Source: Nageia nagi
Lineage: Eukaryota > Pinophyta
Length of the DNA stretch: 64,000 nt
NCBI GenBank assembly: GCA_050084985.1
Contig: JBITNC010000001.1
Location: forward strand, 199,826,001-199,890,000
Reading direction: 5' to 3'
Shown here piece by piece: positions 1 to 11,540 of this stretch. How positions within the stretch are numbered: the first letter of the stretch is position 1; each line of letters begins with the position of its first letter. The translations under genes were made by a program, and so were the position numbers. The notes under the pieces were generated by a model, which saw nothing but the letters and a program-made list of their open reading frames with translations, was not told the DNA's origin and ran no database searches.

Positions 1-353
1 GTGATGCCAAGAGACACCTTACAATATGATTGCCATTATCAAGACCATATGTGGGATCATGTGTATCCTTGATTCTGGACTTAGTATTAGATCCCTTATT
101 TATATAGATAATAGATAATACAACCCATGGGTCAGCATGCATCTACATAAACAAGGCTAATTCACAACATTCAAGATAACCATACCAATAAACAAGATAA
201 TTCATGCAATATTCAAGATAATCATTATAAAATTCACATTCAAGACAAACATTGATATTATCACATTAAGACATTCAAGACATATATTTAGACCAAGCAT
301 GTTTTCATTAATTTTATTGATTAAAAACATAAATTCATTTTTATGTGTTAACA
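1..353. other. AT-rich non-coding DNA at window edge, likely internal region of element C
   Basis: No coding signal. Positions 160-300 contain a loose run of short degenerate copies of a 'cattcaagataa'-like motif. Because a tandem array, polypurine tract and 3' LTR follow on the same strand, this is probably the 3' untranslated part of a + strand LTR retrotransposon whose body lies to the left of the window. That assignment is an inference from context only. Confidence 0.4.
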
Positions 354-790
354 GGATCATCTCTAATGGATGATACATTTTACTATGTATCCACATGCTT
401 TTTGCTTTAAACCCATCTAAAGCATACTATCTTCAAATCATAGACATACAACCATATGATTATCAATGGCCACCAATACGGCTAGTGAGAGTTTACTCAC
501 TCAAAAGTAAATTGGCAATACAACTATGAGTAATTTGTTGGCATTGGATCAACTCCAATGGATGATACATTTTACTAAATATCCACATGGTTTTTTTCTT
601 TAAACCCATTTAAAGCATACTATCTTTAGATCATAGACATACAAACATATGATCATCGATGGCCATCGATATGGCTAGTGAGAGTTCTCTCACTTAAAAG
701 ATAAATGAACGATGTAGCTATGAGCAAGATGTTGACATTGGATCATCTCCAATGGATGAAACAACTTACTATGCATCCATAATCATTTTC
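354..790 (+). repeat. ~193-bp tandem repeat in the 3' region of element C
   Basis: Copies begin at 354, 546 and 740 (spacings 192 and 194), each starting 'ggatcaNctc-aatggatga'. The third copy is cut short after about 50 bases. The same unit occurs in reverse orientation at 15.54-15.91 kb and 29.87-30.42 kb. In all three places it lies just inside the polypurine tract of an LTR element, so it is a family-specific 3' untranslated-region repeat rather than an independent satellite. Confidence 0.85.
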
Positions 791-1326
791 TAACTAACAT
801 TTTATTATAGGTACATAGCCACAACAAAAACAAAATATACTTATAGTAAAAACTAGGGTACTAGTGCCATGCTCACAGTCTACTAGGTCACCAATGATGT
901 ATAGAAGTTTATTATTTCCACTCATGTAAACCATCACCTCTCTATTTTAAGGTATGAACATGAGTTCATCAATTTATTGAGTATAGACACAATATAATGA
1001 CCAAATTCATGATTGAAATAGTATCAGGGAGGCAAATTATATCTTCCATCTCTAGCCTTGGTAATAGATTTTCATAGTTATCCAATCATCATCCAAATAG
1101 TATTCCTGAAGATAATTTCTTCAGCAGCTTTTGCCTTAGCTACTCCACTCAAGGATCTTTCCTGGGGCACCTAAGTCAAAAGGGTGTAGTATAAATACCC
1201 TCAACATCATTTAACAAAAGATAACATCAACAAAAAGATCAAAAAATTTTCTTCTATGCCTTGGCTACACTTCTTCTTTGGACATGTAACTTCATTGCTT
1301 CAATCACACATCTAAAGAGGGGCAAA
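791..1326 (+). other. 3' untranslated region and polypurine tract of element C
   Basis: Non-coding. Positions 1250-1313 match, in reverse complement, the segments just inside the LTRs near 15.13 and 29.34 kb (shared 'gaagaaatga-attacat-tccaaa'), showing that the three elements are related. The polypurine tract is aaagaggggcaaa at 1314-1326, directly before the LTR, which fixes the element orientation as + strand and the following LTR as its 3' LTR. Confidence 0.75.
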
Positions 1327-1998
1327 TGTAGATGCCTCAAAATGAACCTTTTTATATTTAATAAATAATTATAATTCTTTAATAATGTATTATTTAGAAA
1401 GGGATTTAAAATGTATAAAAGAGTGTAGGCCATATATTTTACCCTTGTTAATTATACAAGGGGTAAAATCCTATAATAGAAGCATCACTATATAAAGGCT
1501 TAAAAATCATACAAAGACAAGAGGGTGGGATTTTCATCAAGAGAAGACTAGATAAGGGGCAAATTATAAAAGACTTAAGGCTTTTTTCAATTTAAGATTG
1601 AATAGAGAATTAAAGGACTCAAACATTATCTATAAATTAAACACTTGTAAAGCCTTCTTATCTATAACAAGCAAATCTCTTATCTCAAATATTATCATAC
1701 TTTTGTTATATTGATAAATCATTTGCTCATTTATCATTTCATATTTTGTTGCATCTATTATTTGATCATTAGCATGACACCAATGATAACTATTACTAGG
1801 GGACTGATGCTGTACTAATGCATATGATATTGCCTATGTCTTTCCTTGATTGATTAAATATGTATGTTAATAAAATGAACCTGTATGTTTAATCATCTGT
1901 TGTCATATTTTCATTTTATGTCAATTAATTAATAGACCAAATAGTGCATGTGTTAATTCTTTGAATTAATCACACCATCACATTATTTAGGGTCTACA
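1327..1998 (+). mobile_element. 3' LTR of Tat-like retrotransposon C
   Basis: A 672-bp LTR beginning tgtagatgcc and ending ggtctaca, so the ends form the short inverted repeat TGTAGA/TCTACA. It follows a polypurine tract. A TATA-like 'ctatataaagg' lies near 1490. The first ~60 bases resemble, in reverse complement, the LTR tips at 15,117, 29,321 and 35,801. The 5' LTR and coding region lie outside the window, so a pair comparison is impossible. The LTR ends directly against a telomere-like tract. Confidence 0.8.
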
Positions 1999-2000
1999 CT

Positions 2001-2118
2001 TACCCCTAACCTAAACCCCTAATCCAAACCCCTAACCTAAACCCTTAACCCAAACCCTTAATCAAAACCCCAAACCCCTAACCCAAACCCCTAATACTTA
2101 GCCCTAACCCAAAACCCT
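2001..2118 (-). repeat. Interstitial telomere-like tract, CCCTAA strand
   Basis: About 118 bases of degenerate repeats of the type CCCTAA/CCCCTAAA ('acccctaacctaaacc' and variants). Read on the minus strand this is a plant telomere-like G-rich repeat. Units vary between 6 and 8 bases, so it is an old or variant array and not a functional chromosome end. It begins within a few bases of the end of the element C LTR. Confidence 0.85.
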
Positions 2119-2917
2119 ATTATTTTAAAATGAAAATTTATTAAATTATAATAAAATTTATATATTATTTATTTTAAAATTTATATATTATGTATTTTAA
2201 AATTTATATATTATTCCTTACGTAAACTATAAATACTATGAGTGTGTTCTCAAATCCTATTTCTTGGGCATCATAAAGTTTTGGATAGCTTGAGCATCTA
2301 ATGTATGTTGTTCTATGTTTCTATTTATTTTTTATGCTTTTTAAGAAAAAACCCTACTATTTTAGTAAAAATCCTTTTTTTTTTAATTTAAAACCTTAGG
2401 TTCTTAGTAAACCATAAATTTTTAGTAAAAACTCTAGATTTTAAAGAAACCATAGGTTTTTTTGTAAAAATTATAGATTTTAAGGAAACCCTAGGTTTGT
2501 TTTTTGTAAAAAATATACTTTTCTACAAAACCCTAGGTTTTTTTAGTAAATATCATCTTTTTAAAATAAAAACATTCAGAATTTGTTTTAGAGAAAATAG
2601 ATGATTCATACTTACCTCTTCAAAATATTTAGAAAATTTGAAGAAATGGGGAGAAAACCTACTTCTATAAAAATTGTAAAATTTTGTAAGAAAATTTGAA
2701 AAATTCTAGAAGAATTTAGAACATCATATTTAGATCTTTAAAAAATTAGGTAAAAGAGATATATTGGTAGCCTAAAACCCTTCTACCATGAAAAATACAC
2801 CTCAGTTTAAAAAAAATGTCTAATATGAGAGTGATAGGTTATCTTTTTTTTTGTAATGTAAGTTGTATTTGATGCACTTTGTGTCACAATTTATGTCAAT
2901 ATTTATGGCACTCCCTA
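2119..2917. other. AT-rich non-coding stretch with degenerate 'aaaccctaggttt' repeats
   Basis: No gene is seen. Between about 2340 and 2560 there are five or six loose repeats of an 'aaaccctaggttttttt-agtaaaaat' type unit, roughly 45-50 bases apart, which look like telomere-motif fragments diluted with A/T runs. Positions 2120-2220 contain three copies of 'tttaaaatttatatatta'. Confidence 0.5.
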
Positions 2918-4094
2918 TGACGTTCATCTTGCATAATTGTAATTAAATATGGAATCCAATGGATTCCCCTTTTTATTATATTTTATTATTGTTATTATGT
3001 TTTAAGTTAATACTTGGGATAAAAGACTTAATGGGTCATTAGACCCCACTGTGATCCCCAAGTGGTATGTCTTCCTCCCAAGTGTAGATAAGGTATTTTA
3101 ATGTACTTGGATATCTTGATACATGATTATGGGAATCCCAAGGTCTATTTAGCACTTAAGTGGATAGATGAGCACTTGTACACATGCACCAACCTTGGGG
3201 AGACTCCTAAACCCCCATGTTATCCCATTATGATACCTCAACACCCATGCATGATCCTTAGACCCACATTAGGTATGCATGGAACTCCAAACTCGTATGT
3301 TGGTATTGAATGCTCCTATGTACCCATGTTTGGTATGCTTAAACCATAGGAACCCATGTTGAGCCTATTGGGCCTCCAAAAGGCTAACATTATATTATGA
3401 GAGCCAGGAGATGACTCTTAGGTGCAATCTAGATCTAGTGATGTGTTATAAAAGGTATTAGAGCCACATAGTAAGATATACTTGATTATTATTATATTTA
3501 AATACCATCTAGAGGATAAGATTCTTATTATAGCACCATGTAAACCCCTAGGTGCAACATCTAGGAGGATTAGCATGCTAAGGGATCATGTTAGTTTACA
3601 ACTTTGGCATGACACCCTAACCCATCTAGTGGTATTCCAAGGTTAAGCTTCTTCCATTTAGTTGGTCACTAGGGAGGGCTCCTTCAATGGAGAGGATTCA
3701 AGTTCTAAGGGAGAAAGATTGTCCCATCCTTCCATATAGCTTGAGGATACATGTTGTTCACTAGTTGGCTCCTTTAAGTCTAACATCAACCCTATTGGGC
3801 CTGGTATTGTATTGTTGCTCCTTCATATCATTAATACAACCATTGGGCAATTTGATATCCATATTACCTTATATACTTATCCATGTTTGCATTGTTGGAT
3901 TATTTTAATGCATGTATGATAGTGTAATCCATACATTAGGATTGTGAAAGTTTGAATATTGGTATATACTAGTATTGGCTAGATGTTGATAATATTATGT
4001 TGTTTATGCTTAATTCAGATTCCCTAGACCAAACATTAGGGTTTACTTACATTGTTTAAGAATTTTACACTTGATTAATAATTGGATCTTTACA
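2918..4094 (+). repeat. 5' LTR of element T
   Basis: A 1177-bp direct repeat of 7159-8231, starting tgacgttcatcttgcataat and ending ggatctttaca. The two LTRs are similar over their whole length but diverged. The 5' copy contains about 110 bases near 3220-3340 that are missing from the 3' copy. A short + strand reading frame at 3101-3349 lies inside this LTR and is not considered a gene. Confidence 0.85.
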
Positions 4095-4095
4095 G

Positions 4096-4106
4096 TGGTA
4101 TTAGAG
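4096..4106 (+). other. Primer binding site of element T (initiator-tRNA-Met type)
   Basis: TGGTATTAGAG lies one base after the 5' LTR. It matches the usual plant iMet primer site TGGTATCAGAG except for one C-to-T change. Confidence 0.8.
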
Positions 4107-4269
4107 ATTGGATCTGGCCAACCTATGAATGAAACCTACTATTCATAGCTACTACACTAGGTTAAGCATCAAAAGGAAAATAACACCCACAAGGAAGAGG
4201 ATATAATCATAGCTTAATGAGACACCTTTTAGGGCCTTCCAATAAGAAGATCATCAGTCATGTATGAAT

Positions 4270-5470
4270 GAGATGCCAAATGAGGGTGATTGTGGTGAAG
4301 AGAATGAGGTTCAAGGAAGGGAGGTCTACATTGGTTAGAAGAAGAAGCCCTACTCTAATTCAAGAAGCCATGCTTGAGAGGATATTCAATGAGCTTATTT
4401 TGGCCATCCATAGCATGAAAATAACTATTAATTCCATGTATAAATAAATGAACACCATCTATAGATAATTTGGGGATTGAGAAGATCCATAAAGGCCCCA
4501 TAGCCCCCCATAGCCCCCCACATCCTATTTAGGATGAAGCTAAAGAGTCACAATAGGATGATAGAGTAAACTAGGAGATGAGCATGAGGAGATCTTGTAG
4601 TTTGAGAGACCAAGAGTCTACATTCTTGAGATCCCACTCACACCAAGCATCGTAGGGTACTAACCCTCTCCTAGGGATGTACCTAGATGAGAAAGGTCAT
4701 AAGAATGGGGAATAATCCATTATTCCAAATCCATCTAAACCCATGTTCTCTAAGAAGTTAAGATAAGAGGAGAAGAATAGGGTTCTTGGCCCACTAGAGC
4801 TAAATCATATTTTCAAGGAGTAATGTATGTTGAATCTAGGATTAAAGGGAGATGTCAACTTCAATGGCTACCTTGAGATCCTAGGGTTGAAGAGGAGCAA
4901 TTCACATGGTTCATACACTCTAAGCAGCTCATGGGGAGATAAGAGAGACCTAAAGAAAAAGATAAATAAAATTCAAGTACATATGTATCAAACTAAAAGG
5001 ATGATGGCTAGGGCTTGGCTACATTAGCTATAGACCTACTTCACCTTGAACCTAAATATGGTGGAGGAAGATGCAATTTACTTTGCATCATTACACTTTG
5101 AGGGTGTTGCCATAGAATGGTGATAGGATGAGGTAATAAACCAGAATTAATTACTCATTACTTCTTTTGATGAGTTTTCTAGATGGTTGGTAAAGAGGTT
5201 TGATTGAAAAAGGAGAATGACTAATTCTAATATTTGACATCTCTAAGGAAGCAAGGGACAATGGATAAGTATGTATCAAAATTCCAAAAGAATGCAATTA
5301 TGATTCATCACATTATTGAGGACCAATTGATATTCCTCTTCCTAGAGGGATTGATAGAGCCATTATAGGAAATGGTTAAGGTATCCTCACCTAGAAACCT
5401 TAATGATATCATTCGAGATGCATATGATCTAGATATGACCATGAAATCCCTCAAGGAAGGGTAGATGTAC
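4270..5470 (+). pseudogene. Broken gag of element T
   Basis: Capsid-type gag, degenerate. A gag-like N-terminal stretch starts near 4290. The capsid region at about 5040-5460 reads, with stops, like the retrotransposon gag family: ASLHFEGVAIEW, then SFDEFSRWLVKRF, then PKECN-like sequence, and in another frame IFLFLEGLIEPL followed by SPRNLNDIIRDAYDLDM. At least one frameshift and several stops at former CAG/TGG codons are visible. A triple 11-bp repeat (catagcccccc) sits at 4497-4522. The protein would form the particle core; no intact product is possible. Confidence 0.7.
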
Positions 5471-5569
5471 AAGGAAATGACCACATAAAATACTTTTACT
5501 AATAAGGAAGGCATAGAAAGGAAAACCCCTCCTCCCATCTGGATGAACCAGTTGGATGAAACCACTAGA

Positions 5570-6200
5570 AGAAAGATGAGGGAGGAAGGCAAGTGCTTCT
5601 ATTACAAGAAGAATTGGGAACCAAGGTATCATTTCCAAGGAAAGGGATAGGCACACTACATAGAGGTATTTTCTTAGGAGTCAAATGATTTAGATTTGGA
5701 TATGGGCATGGAAATATTGGAATAGGAATCACCCAAGGTAGAAATCTCATTAGGAAGTATGATCATTCACTCCATTGAGTTAAGAAGCACCTCATATTGA
5801 ATGTTTTAGGGTAGGTAGGTGGGAAAGATGTGATGATCCTGATTGATCTTGGAGCATCTCATAATTTCATTAATGTAGGCTTTGTAGAGAAGAAGAACCT
5901 TAAAACTAAGGGGTTTGAAGGATTCAAAGTTTCTAATGCTAATAAGAAACTCACTCTTGTGGACCACATTGTTAAGAGGTTTAGAGTGAGGTAGAACTCC
6001 TATGTTTACACCTTGAAGGGGCATCCTCAAATTATTCTATGAGTGTAGTAGTTGTTCAAGTTGGGTGAAATTCACACCAACTACCAAAAACTCACTATGA
6101 GTTTTGAGATTTATGGGAATACCCATACGTTATAGGGGATTCATGATGATTATCCATAGGTGGACAAAAAACTATTGGAGATGATTGAGTAGTGCCAAAA
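5570..6200 (+). pseudogene. Zinc knuckle and aspartic protease of element T, broken
   Basis: A CCHC-like knuckle (CFYYKKNWEPRYHFQGKG; one Cys changed to Tyr) lies near 5590-5650. The protease begins near 5810 with KDVMILIDLGASHNFIN; the usual active-site D-S/T-G reads D-L-G. It continues through FEGFKVSNANKKLTLVDH. The protease is in frame 1 (position 5821 is a codon start), and that frame runs on, with TAG stops, into the minisatellite downstream. Protease would normally cut the Gag-Pol polyprotein. Here reverse transcriptase does not follow. Confidence 0.7.
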
Positions 6201-6284
6201 TAAGGAGAAAGTAGGAAATAAATCCACATTGGACATGGAGGAGTTATTTCAAGAGGAGAGGAGAATTGAAAGCCTCCTATAGCC

Positions 6285-6815
6285 TACATTGCATTCCAAG
6301 AAGCTTAGAGGAGGAAAATTAAGCTTTGAGGCCCTCTTGCACCTCATGTTGGGCCTTATGAAGGCAAGATACCTCACATTGGGACTTATGAAGGAAAGAT
6401 ATTTCACATCAGGTCTTAAGGAGAATTTCCATACCATGTTAAACTTGAGGGAGCTTCTACCCCTCATTAGGAACATTAAGGAATTTTGGAGCTAGATGAT
6501 GGGTGTAGAAGAGTTCTTGCATTCTACATTGGATTCAAGAGAGATACTACACCTCACATGGGTGGGTGAGGAGTATTTGTGTATGATGATGAGAATGGAG
6601 GAGATTGGACATACCATGTTAGGTTTAGAGGGGCTTGGACACCCAATGACTATATTGAGGGAGTGTTGGCTCACTATGTTGGACCTAGGAAGGTTTATGT
6701 TCCTAATATTATGTTAGATAGTAGTTTGGCACCTCACATTGGAGGATGAAATAGTTTTTAGCTTCAAATTTGTAGTTGGGAAGTGTGGGACCCCACATGA
6801 AGCTTGGGGAGAGCT
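6285..6815 (+). repeat. 30-bp minisatellite, about 16-17 degenerate copies, in the protease frame
   Basis: Successive lines of exactly 30 bases can be stacked from about 6330 to 6815 with an approximate consensus ctcacattggacttaaggag-gcttggac; one or two units are 29, 31 or 33 bases. Because 30 is a multiple of three, the frame continuing from the protease stays open across 6289-6717 apart from one TAG at 6493-6495. It encodes a loose 10-residue repeat (LTLGLMKERY-like). No unique spacers separate the copies, so it is not CRISPR-like. Its position is where the polymerase of a normal gypsy element would be. Confidence 0.8.
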
Positions 6816-7158
6816 TGGACATAGATAGGGAGAAAAGGCTCCATCTCTTTATACTTTCCTATGATTTACTTGAGGGTTTTATAGGTACATTCCCTTGGAT
6901 ACTTTCATACAATCCCATGTTCTCTAAGGATAGCCATGAGAAAACTAATAAGAAGTGATAGTGGTAGCATATCAAAGTTTTTGCATGAAGATACAACTTT
7001 AGTATTTCATACAAGGCCTTAATCATGGAAAGGATATATTGAATTTGCATTCCACTTTGGAAGATTGCAGTGTACAAGATTGAAGGATTCTTATAAGATA
7101 ATATGTTAAAACCTTTTAGCATTGCTTGAGGGCAAGCAATTCGAGAGGGGAGTCTTTA
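6816..7158 (+). other. 3' untranslated region and polypurine tract of element T
   Basis: Non-coding. It ends in gcaattcgagaggggagtc at about 7136-7154, a purine-rich tract typical of the site before a 3' LTR. Confidence 0.6.
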
Positions 7159-8231
7159 TGATGTACCCCTTGCATAATTGTAATTAAATATGGAATCCAA
7201 TGTATTCCCCTTTGTATTATATTTTATTATTGTTATTATGCTTTAATTTAATACTTAAGATAGAAGACTTAATTGATCATTGGATCCCATAGTGAGCCCC
7301 AAGTGGGACATCTCCCTCATAAGTGTAGATTAGGTGTTTTAATGTACTTGGAGATCTAAATACATGTTTTTGGGAATGTAAAGGTCTATTTAGAACTTAA
7401 GTGGATAGATGAGCACCTTTATATATGTGTCATTCTTGGGGAGACTCCTAGACCCCCATGTTAGAATTAATTGCTCATGGGTACCCATGTTGGGCATCTT
7501 GGGCCTCCAAAAGGCTAACATTGGATTATGAGAGCTAGGTGATGACTCCTAGATGCAATCTAGATCTAATGATGTGTTATAAAAATAATTAGATCATCAT
7601 AATTGGATATGATTGATTATTATTATCTTTGATACCATCTAGAGGATAAGAGTCTTAACATAGTGTTAAGAAAACCCCTAAGTGCAACATCTAGGAGGAT
7701 TAGCAGGATGAGGGATCTTGTTAGTCTACAACTTTGATGCAGCACCCTATTCCATCTAATGGTATTCTAAGGTTGAGCTTCTTCCATTCAATTGGTAACT
7801 AGGATTTGAGGATGGCTCCTTTAATGAAGAAGATTTAGGTTTTGAGGGAGAAAGACCGCCCCATCCATCTATCTAGCTTAAGGATACACATTATTCCCTT
7901 GTTGGCTCATTTGAGGATAATGTTAACCCTATTAGGCTTGGTATTGTATTATTGCTAGTTCATATCATTAATATAGTCATCAGGTAGTTTGATCTCCATA
8001 TTACCTTGTATACTTATCCACACTTATATTATTGGATTATTGTTGTGCATGTATACTTGTGTAAACCATACATTGGCATCATGAGGGTTTGAATATTGGT
8101 ATATGCTAGTCTTGGCTAGAAATTGGCAATATTGTGTTGTTTATGCTTAATTTGGATTCCCTAGACTAGATGTTGGGGTTTACTTGCATTATTTGAGCAT
8201 TTTAATCTTGATTTATAATTGGATATCTACA
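7159..8231 (+). repeat. 3' LTR of element T
   Basis: A 1073-bp direct repeat of 2918-4094, starting tgatgtaccccttgcataat and ending ggatatctaca. It differs from the 5' copy by many substitutions, mostly transitions, and by a ~110-bp deletion near 7460. The divergence indicates an old insertion. Confidence 0.85.
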
Positions 8232-8322
8232 CTCTTATAATATGTGCCTTGATACCCATGTTAATTATGTTAGGGCATGCATTAGTAATAGCATCAAAAA
8301 TAAAAAATGACACAAAAAATTA

Positions 8323-8666
8323 TAAGGTTTGGGGTAAGGGTTAGGGGTTAGGCTAAGGGGTTAATGGTTAGGGCTAAGGTAAGGGGTTAAGGATTAGGGT
8401 TAAGGGTTAGGGTTAAGATTAGGGTTTAGCATTAGGGTTTGGGATAAGGGTTAGGGGTTAGGGTAAGGGCTTAAGGGTTAGGGTTAAGGTAAGGGGTTAA
8501 GGGTTAGGGTTAGGATTTGGGGTTATGATTATGATTTATGAGTTAGTGTTAGAGTTAAAGGCTAGAGTTATGGTTTTGGATTAGGGGTTAGGATTAAGGG
8601 TTTAGGTTAGAGGTTAGGATTTGGGGTTAGGGTTCAAGGGTTAGGGTAAGGGGTTAAGGGTTAAGG
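8323..8666 (+). repeat. Interstitial telomere-like tract, TTAGGG strand
   Basis: About 340 bases of degenerate G-rich repeats mixing TTAGGG, TTAGGGG, TTAAGGG and TTTGGGG. The two-part pattern 'aaggggttaagggttaggg' recurs, suggesting a longer repeat of about 20 bases built from telomeric variants. It has the opposite orientation to the tract at 2.0 kb. Confidence 0.85.
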
Positions 8667-10161
8667 AAGGGAAAATAGTAGCAATGAACCATTAGCCAAA
8701 TGGTTAAAATCCTAGATTTCAAATTTTAGATTTAGCTACTAAGGTGAATCCAACATCTAACATGTCCATCCTAATTTTATTTTATATATTTATATTTATA
8801 GGAGTGTATGCTAGCTTGATATTATTTTTTATAGGTTTCACCTTTATTTAGAATAGGCTTGACCTAATATATGCCTTATATATAAATTATGGTGTATGTG
8901 TTCCTGTTACTAGGATCGAGGATGGATTATTATGAACCATAGATACTAAGATTTAATATAATGATGGATGTACATTCCCACTTCTCCATGGTGTTAGTAT
9001 TTCAAATCATATAGCTAGTTCATTTAAGAGTAGTGAATGGGATGTAATTGAACTTCAATGTTGAAGCATTGGATTAAGAGGGAGAAAAATCAATAAGGGA
9101 TTTTAGTTATTCTTAGTTTTCATTGGATAGTGTATTGTTGATGCATATTTTATCAATAATACATAGACTTTTTGAATATCTTAATTGCACTAGACTTATG
9201 GAAAAGGATGTTGTGTAAAATATGTATTATGTGAGTCCCAACTATTGGTATTTAAAGGAATGAGACAATGGGTGTGTAAGCCTTAGTGTGTGTTCTTTAC
9301 ATTTTCTTATAGGTTTCACTTTCCCTTTCTCAATTCTTACCTTTGATGTGCTCATATTCCTTGCTATGGACATGGTATTAGTTTTTTTAATTGTTTATCC
9401 CACCCATGCTTGTTCACCATAGTTTTGAAGTGAAGGGTAGGCTTATGAATGCACATTGTAAGTGGGTGTAGAAGTGTGGAGAGGGTGCAATGAGTCTTAT
9501 AGACATATGCATTAGATTCCATGGCATGATTTCCATATGAAAGACACCCCACACATAGTTTCAATAGCATGCAACATGGCCATCAGATAATTCATCTATG
9601 TGTAAATATAACATGAAGTAGAAATATCCTACCTCAAAAGGAAGAAGTTAGTTCAGGCCTAGGTCCCAAAAGCTCATCATTTAACCCAAATATTATAAAG
9701 GCTTTATCACCAAAACCATTGATATCTAATAGCTAAAAGGAAGATCTTCTAAACTCCATCAATGTACCTATGCATGCACTTTATAATTCACAATGGGAGT
9801 AGTTATGCATCTATTACTAGCATATTTTATCAACAAATATGTAAGAAGGGTTATGATGTAGGCGGGAATATCAAGCACAACCCTTTTATGCTTTGGGGCA
9901 CTAGGATCTTGCCTTGATGATGTGTGTGTGATGAAAATAAGTTTGAGAGTGTTGGTAAGAGGATGGGCTTCCATGTTGATAACCTATAACTTTGTGAAGA
10001 TTTTTTTATCACATAGAAGCATGATAAATAGTTAGAATTAGTTAATCTATGTTTTGTAGATTTGAACCATTAGGCTAGGGAATGAGCTAGGGAGTAGTTG
10101 AATGAGTTAAGGATCTTGGTGATATGCTAAGGAATTATTGACAATACATCAAAGGGAACTC

Positions 10162-10240
10162 GATGTCATGTCAAGATAATTAATGCTTGATGACATGTCA
10201 AGAAAATTGGTGCTTGACAACATGCCAAGAGGATATGAAC
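10162..10240 (+). repeat. 27-bp triplicated repeat
   Basis: Three copies start at 10,162, 10,189 and 10,216, each like gatgacatgtcaagaaaatt followed by ggtgctt. The third is incomplete and more diverged. Confidence 0.75.
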
Positions 10241-11004
10241 TCAAAATATCATTTTGATAGATGGATCACATATTCAAACACCTCCTCAAACTCCAACCCT
10301 TTGACTCTACATGCCTCCTTCTCATTGAATCCCTCTTTAATATCCCCTCAATTTACAAGATCATAGATAATATAGTCTTGAAAGATCTCAGATTCCCCTT
10401 CATTGGTTCACTTGTACAAAGCTAGCAAGTCTACCATAAGTCTTCTTGCCTATATGTAGTGAATTCTAGGGGTCGATTGCATATTCTCCTTCATGCATGT
10501 AGCTCCTATTTAATATAATTTTACCATCAATTATGGGATCAAAAGGATTTATCTTTGGAAAAATATCTCACAAATTATCTCAAGGAACTCGTTTCTTATA
10601 GAGCTACTAACATGATGGATAAAATTTATAGTATGTATGATGTCAAGAAAATTTATATTTCATTTCTCTTGATGTCAATGATGACCTTGAAATAGCCAAG
10701 TTGTTCTTTTCTTAGCCCTAATCATGCCTGATTAGTTTTTCTCTTGTCTAATATATCTTCTTATTGTATCATTAAGACTTAGGACTTTAAACTGTAGATG
10801 TTTTGTAAGCTCCATTTTTACCCTAGTGTACTTGCTTAGATTATTCTTTTGGAAAAATCAAAGGTGAAAAAATAGGCTAATTAATTACACTTTAACTTAG
10901 ATAAAGCAAAGTAGATTTTAAGATGTGTAACAGTTAAATTTTCAAATCAAATATTATATAATGTTTTAGAAAATGATCAAATATAGCCAACAAAAACACC
11001 ATAA

Positions 11005-11125
11005 TCAATCTAAATTTTTTAAAACTATACTATAATTTAATTTTTTTCAAAACTATACTACAATTTTTTTTTTTGAAAATTATACTATAATCAATTTTTT
11101 AAAAATTATACTATAATTTAAATTA
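11005..11125 (+). repeat. AT-rich tandem repeat, about 36 bp
   Basis: Four loose copies of 'aaaactatactataattta-tttttt', separated by T runs of varying length. Confidence 0.6.
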
Positions 11126-11540
11126 TTTTATTAATACATAATGACAATAAAAGTAAAATAAAATAACATAAAAAGTTAAAAGTGAAGAAAAGTAGTATTT
11201 ATTTGATGGTCTTTATTTGAGTTAAATATTTTTAATATTTATTAAATTTTATTAGATATGGATAAATAAATCAATCTTTTAATAACCTTTTAAACTCAAA
11301 AGTTTGTAGGATCTATCAAAATTTGTTCAAACAAGAAAAGAAAATATATCAATTAAGTATTTGAATGATTATTCACCTTATATTTATATTTACTTCTCTT
11401 TTATAACAAGTATAACATGATTCAAATTTAATGCCCCATTTCTAACAGGTTTTAAAATTGATCACCCTATTCTCAAGCAGGTTTTGAGATTGATCACCCT
11501 TCTATTAAAAGTCATTTTTTAGGAAGGGTCTTAAAATTTT

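Larger units (their letters stand above)
2918..8231 (+). mobile_element. Element T: LTR retrotransposon with gag-protease but no polymerase or integrase
   Basis: A 5.3-kb LTR element. The LTRs are 2918-4094 and 7159-8231, with a tRNA-iMet-like primer binding site at 4096-4106 and a polypurine tract just before 7159. The 3.06-kb interior holds gag, a CCHC-like knuckle and an aspartic protease, then a 30-bp minisatellite. I saw no reverse transcriptase, RNase H or integrase motif on either strand. This matches the non-autonomous LTR elements called TR-GAG, though an internally deleted gypsy element is also possible. The flanking 5-mers, cccta (2913-2917) and ctctt (8232-8236), do not make a clear target duplication. 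Confidence 0.8.
8667..11540. other. Anonymous AT-rich intergenic DNA
   Basis: No convincing gene or transposon domain on either strand; the short open frames here show no codon bias or recognisable motif. Two small repeats are listed separately (10,162-10,240 and 11,005-11,125). The stretch is probably decayed transposon sequence, but nothing in it lets me name the family. Confidence 0.5.

Noticed and set aside
3101-3349. 82-residue + strand open frame
   Set aside because: It lies inside the 5' LTR of element T, is interrupted by the indel in the 3' LTR and has no known motif.
6285-6815. 30-bp repeats as a CRISPR-like array
   Set aside because: Units are directly adjacent with no unique spacers, are degenerate, and lie in a plant LTR element.
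8680-8760. tRNA gene or SINE with A/B boxes ('tagccaaatggttaaaatcc')
   Set aside because: No foldable cloverleaf and no proper B box (ggttcgaatcc) was seen; the resemblance is limited to a few bases.
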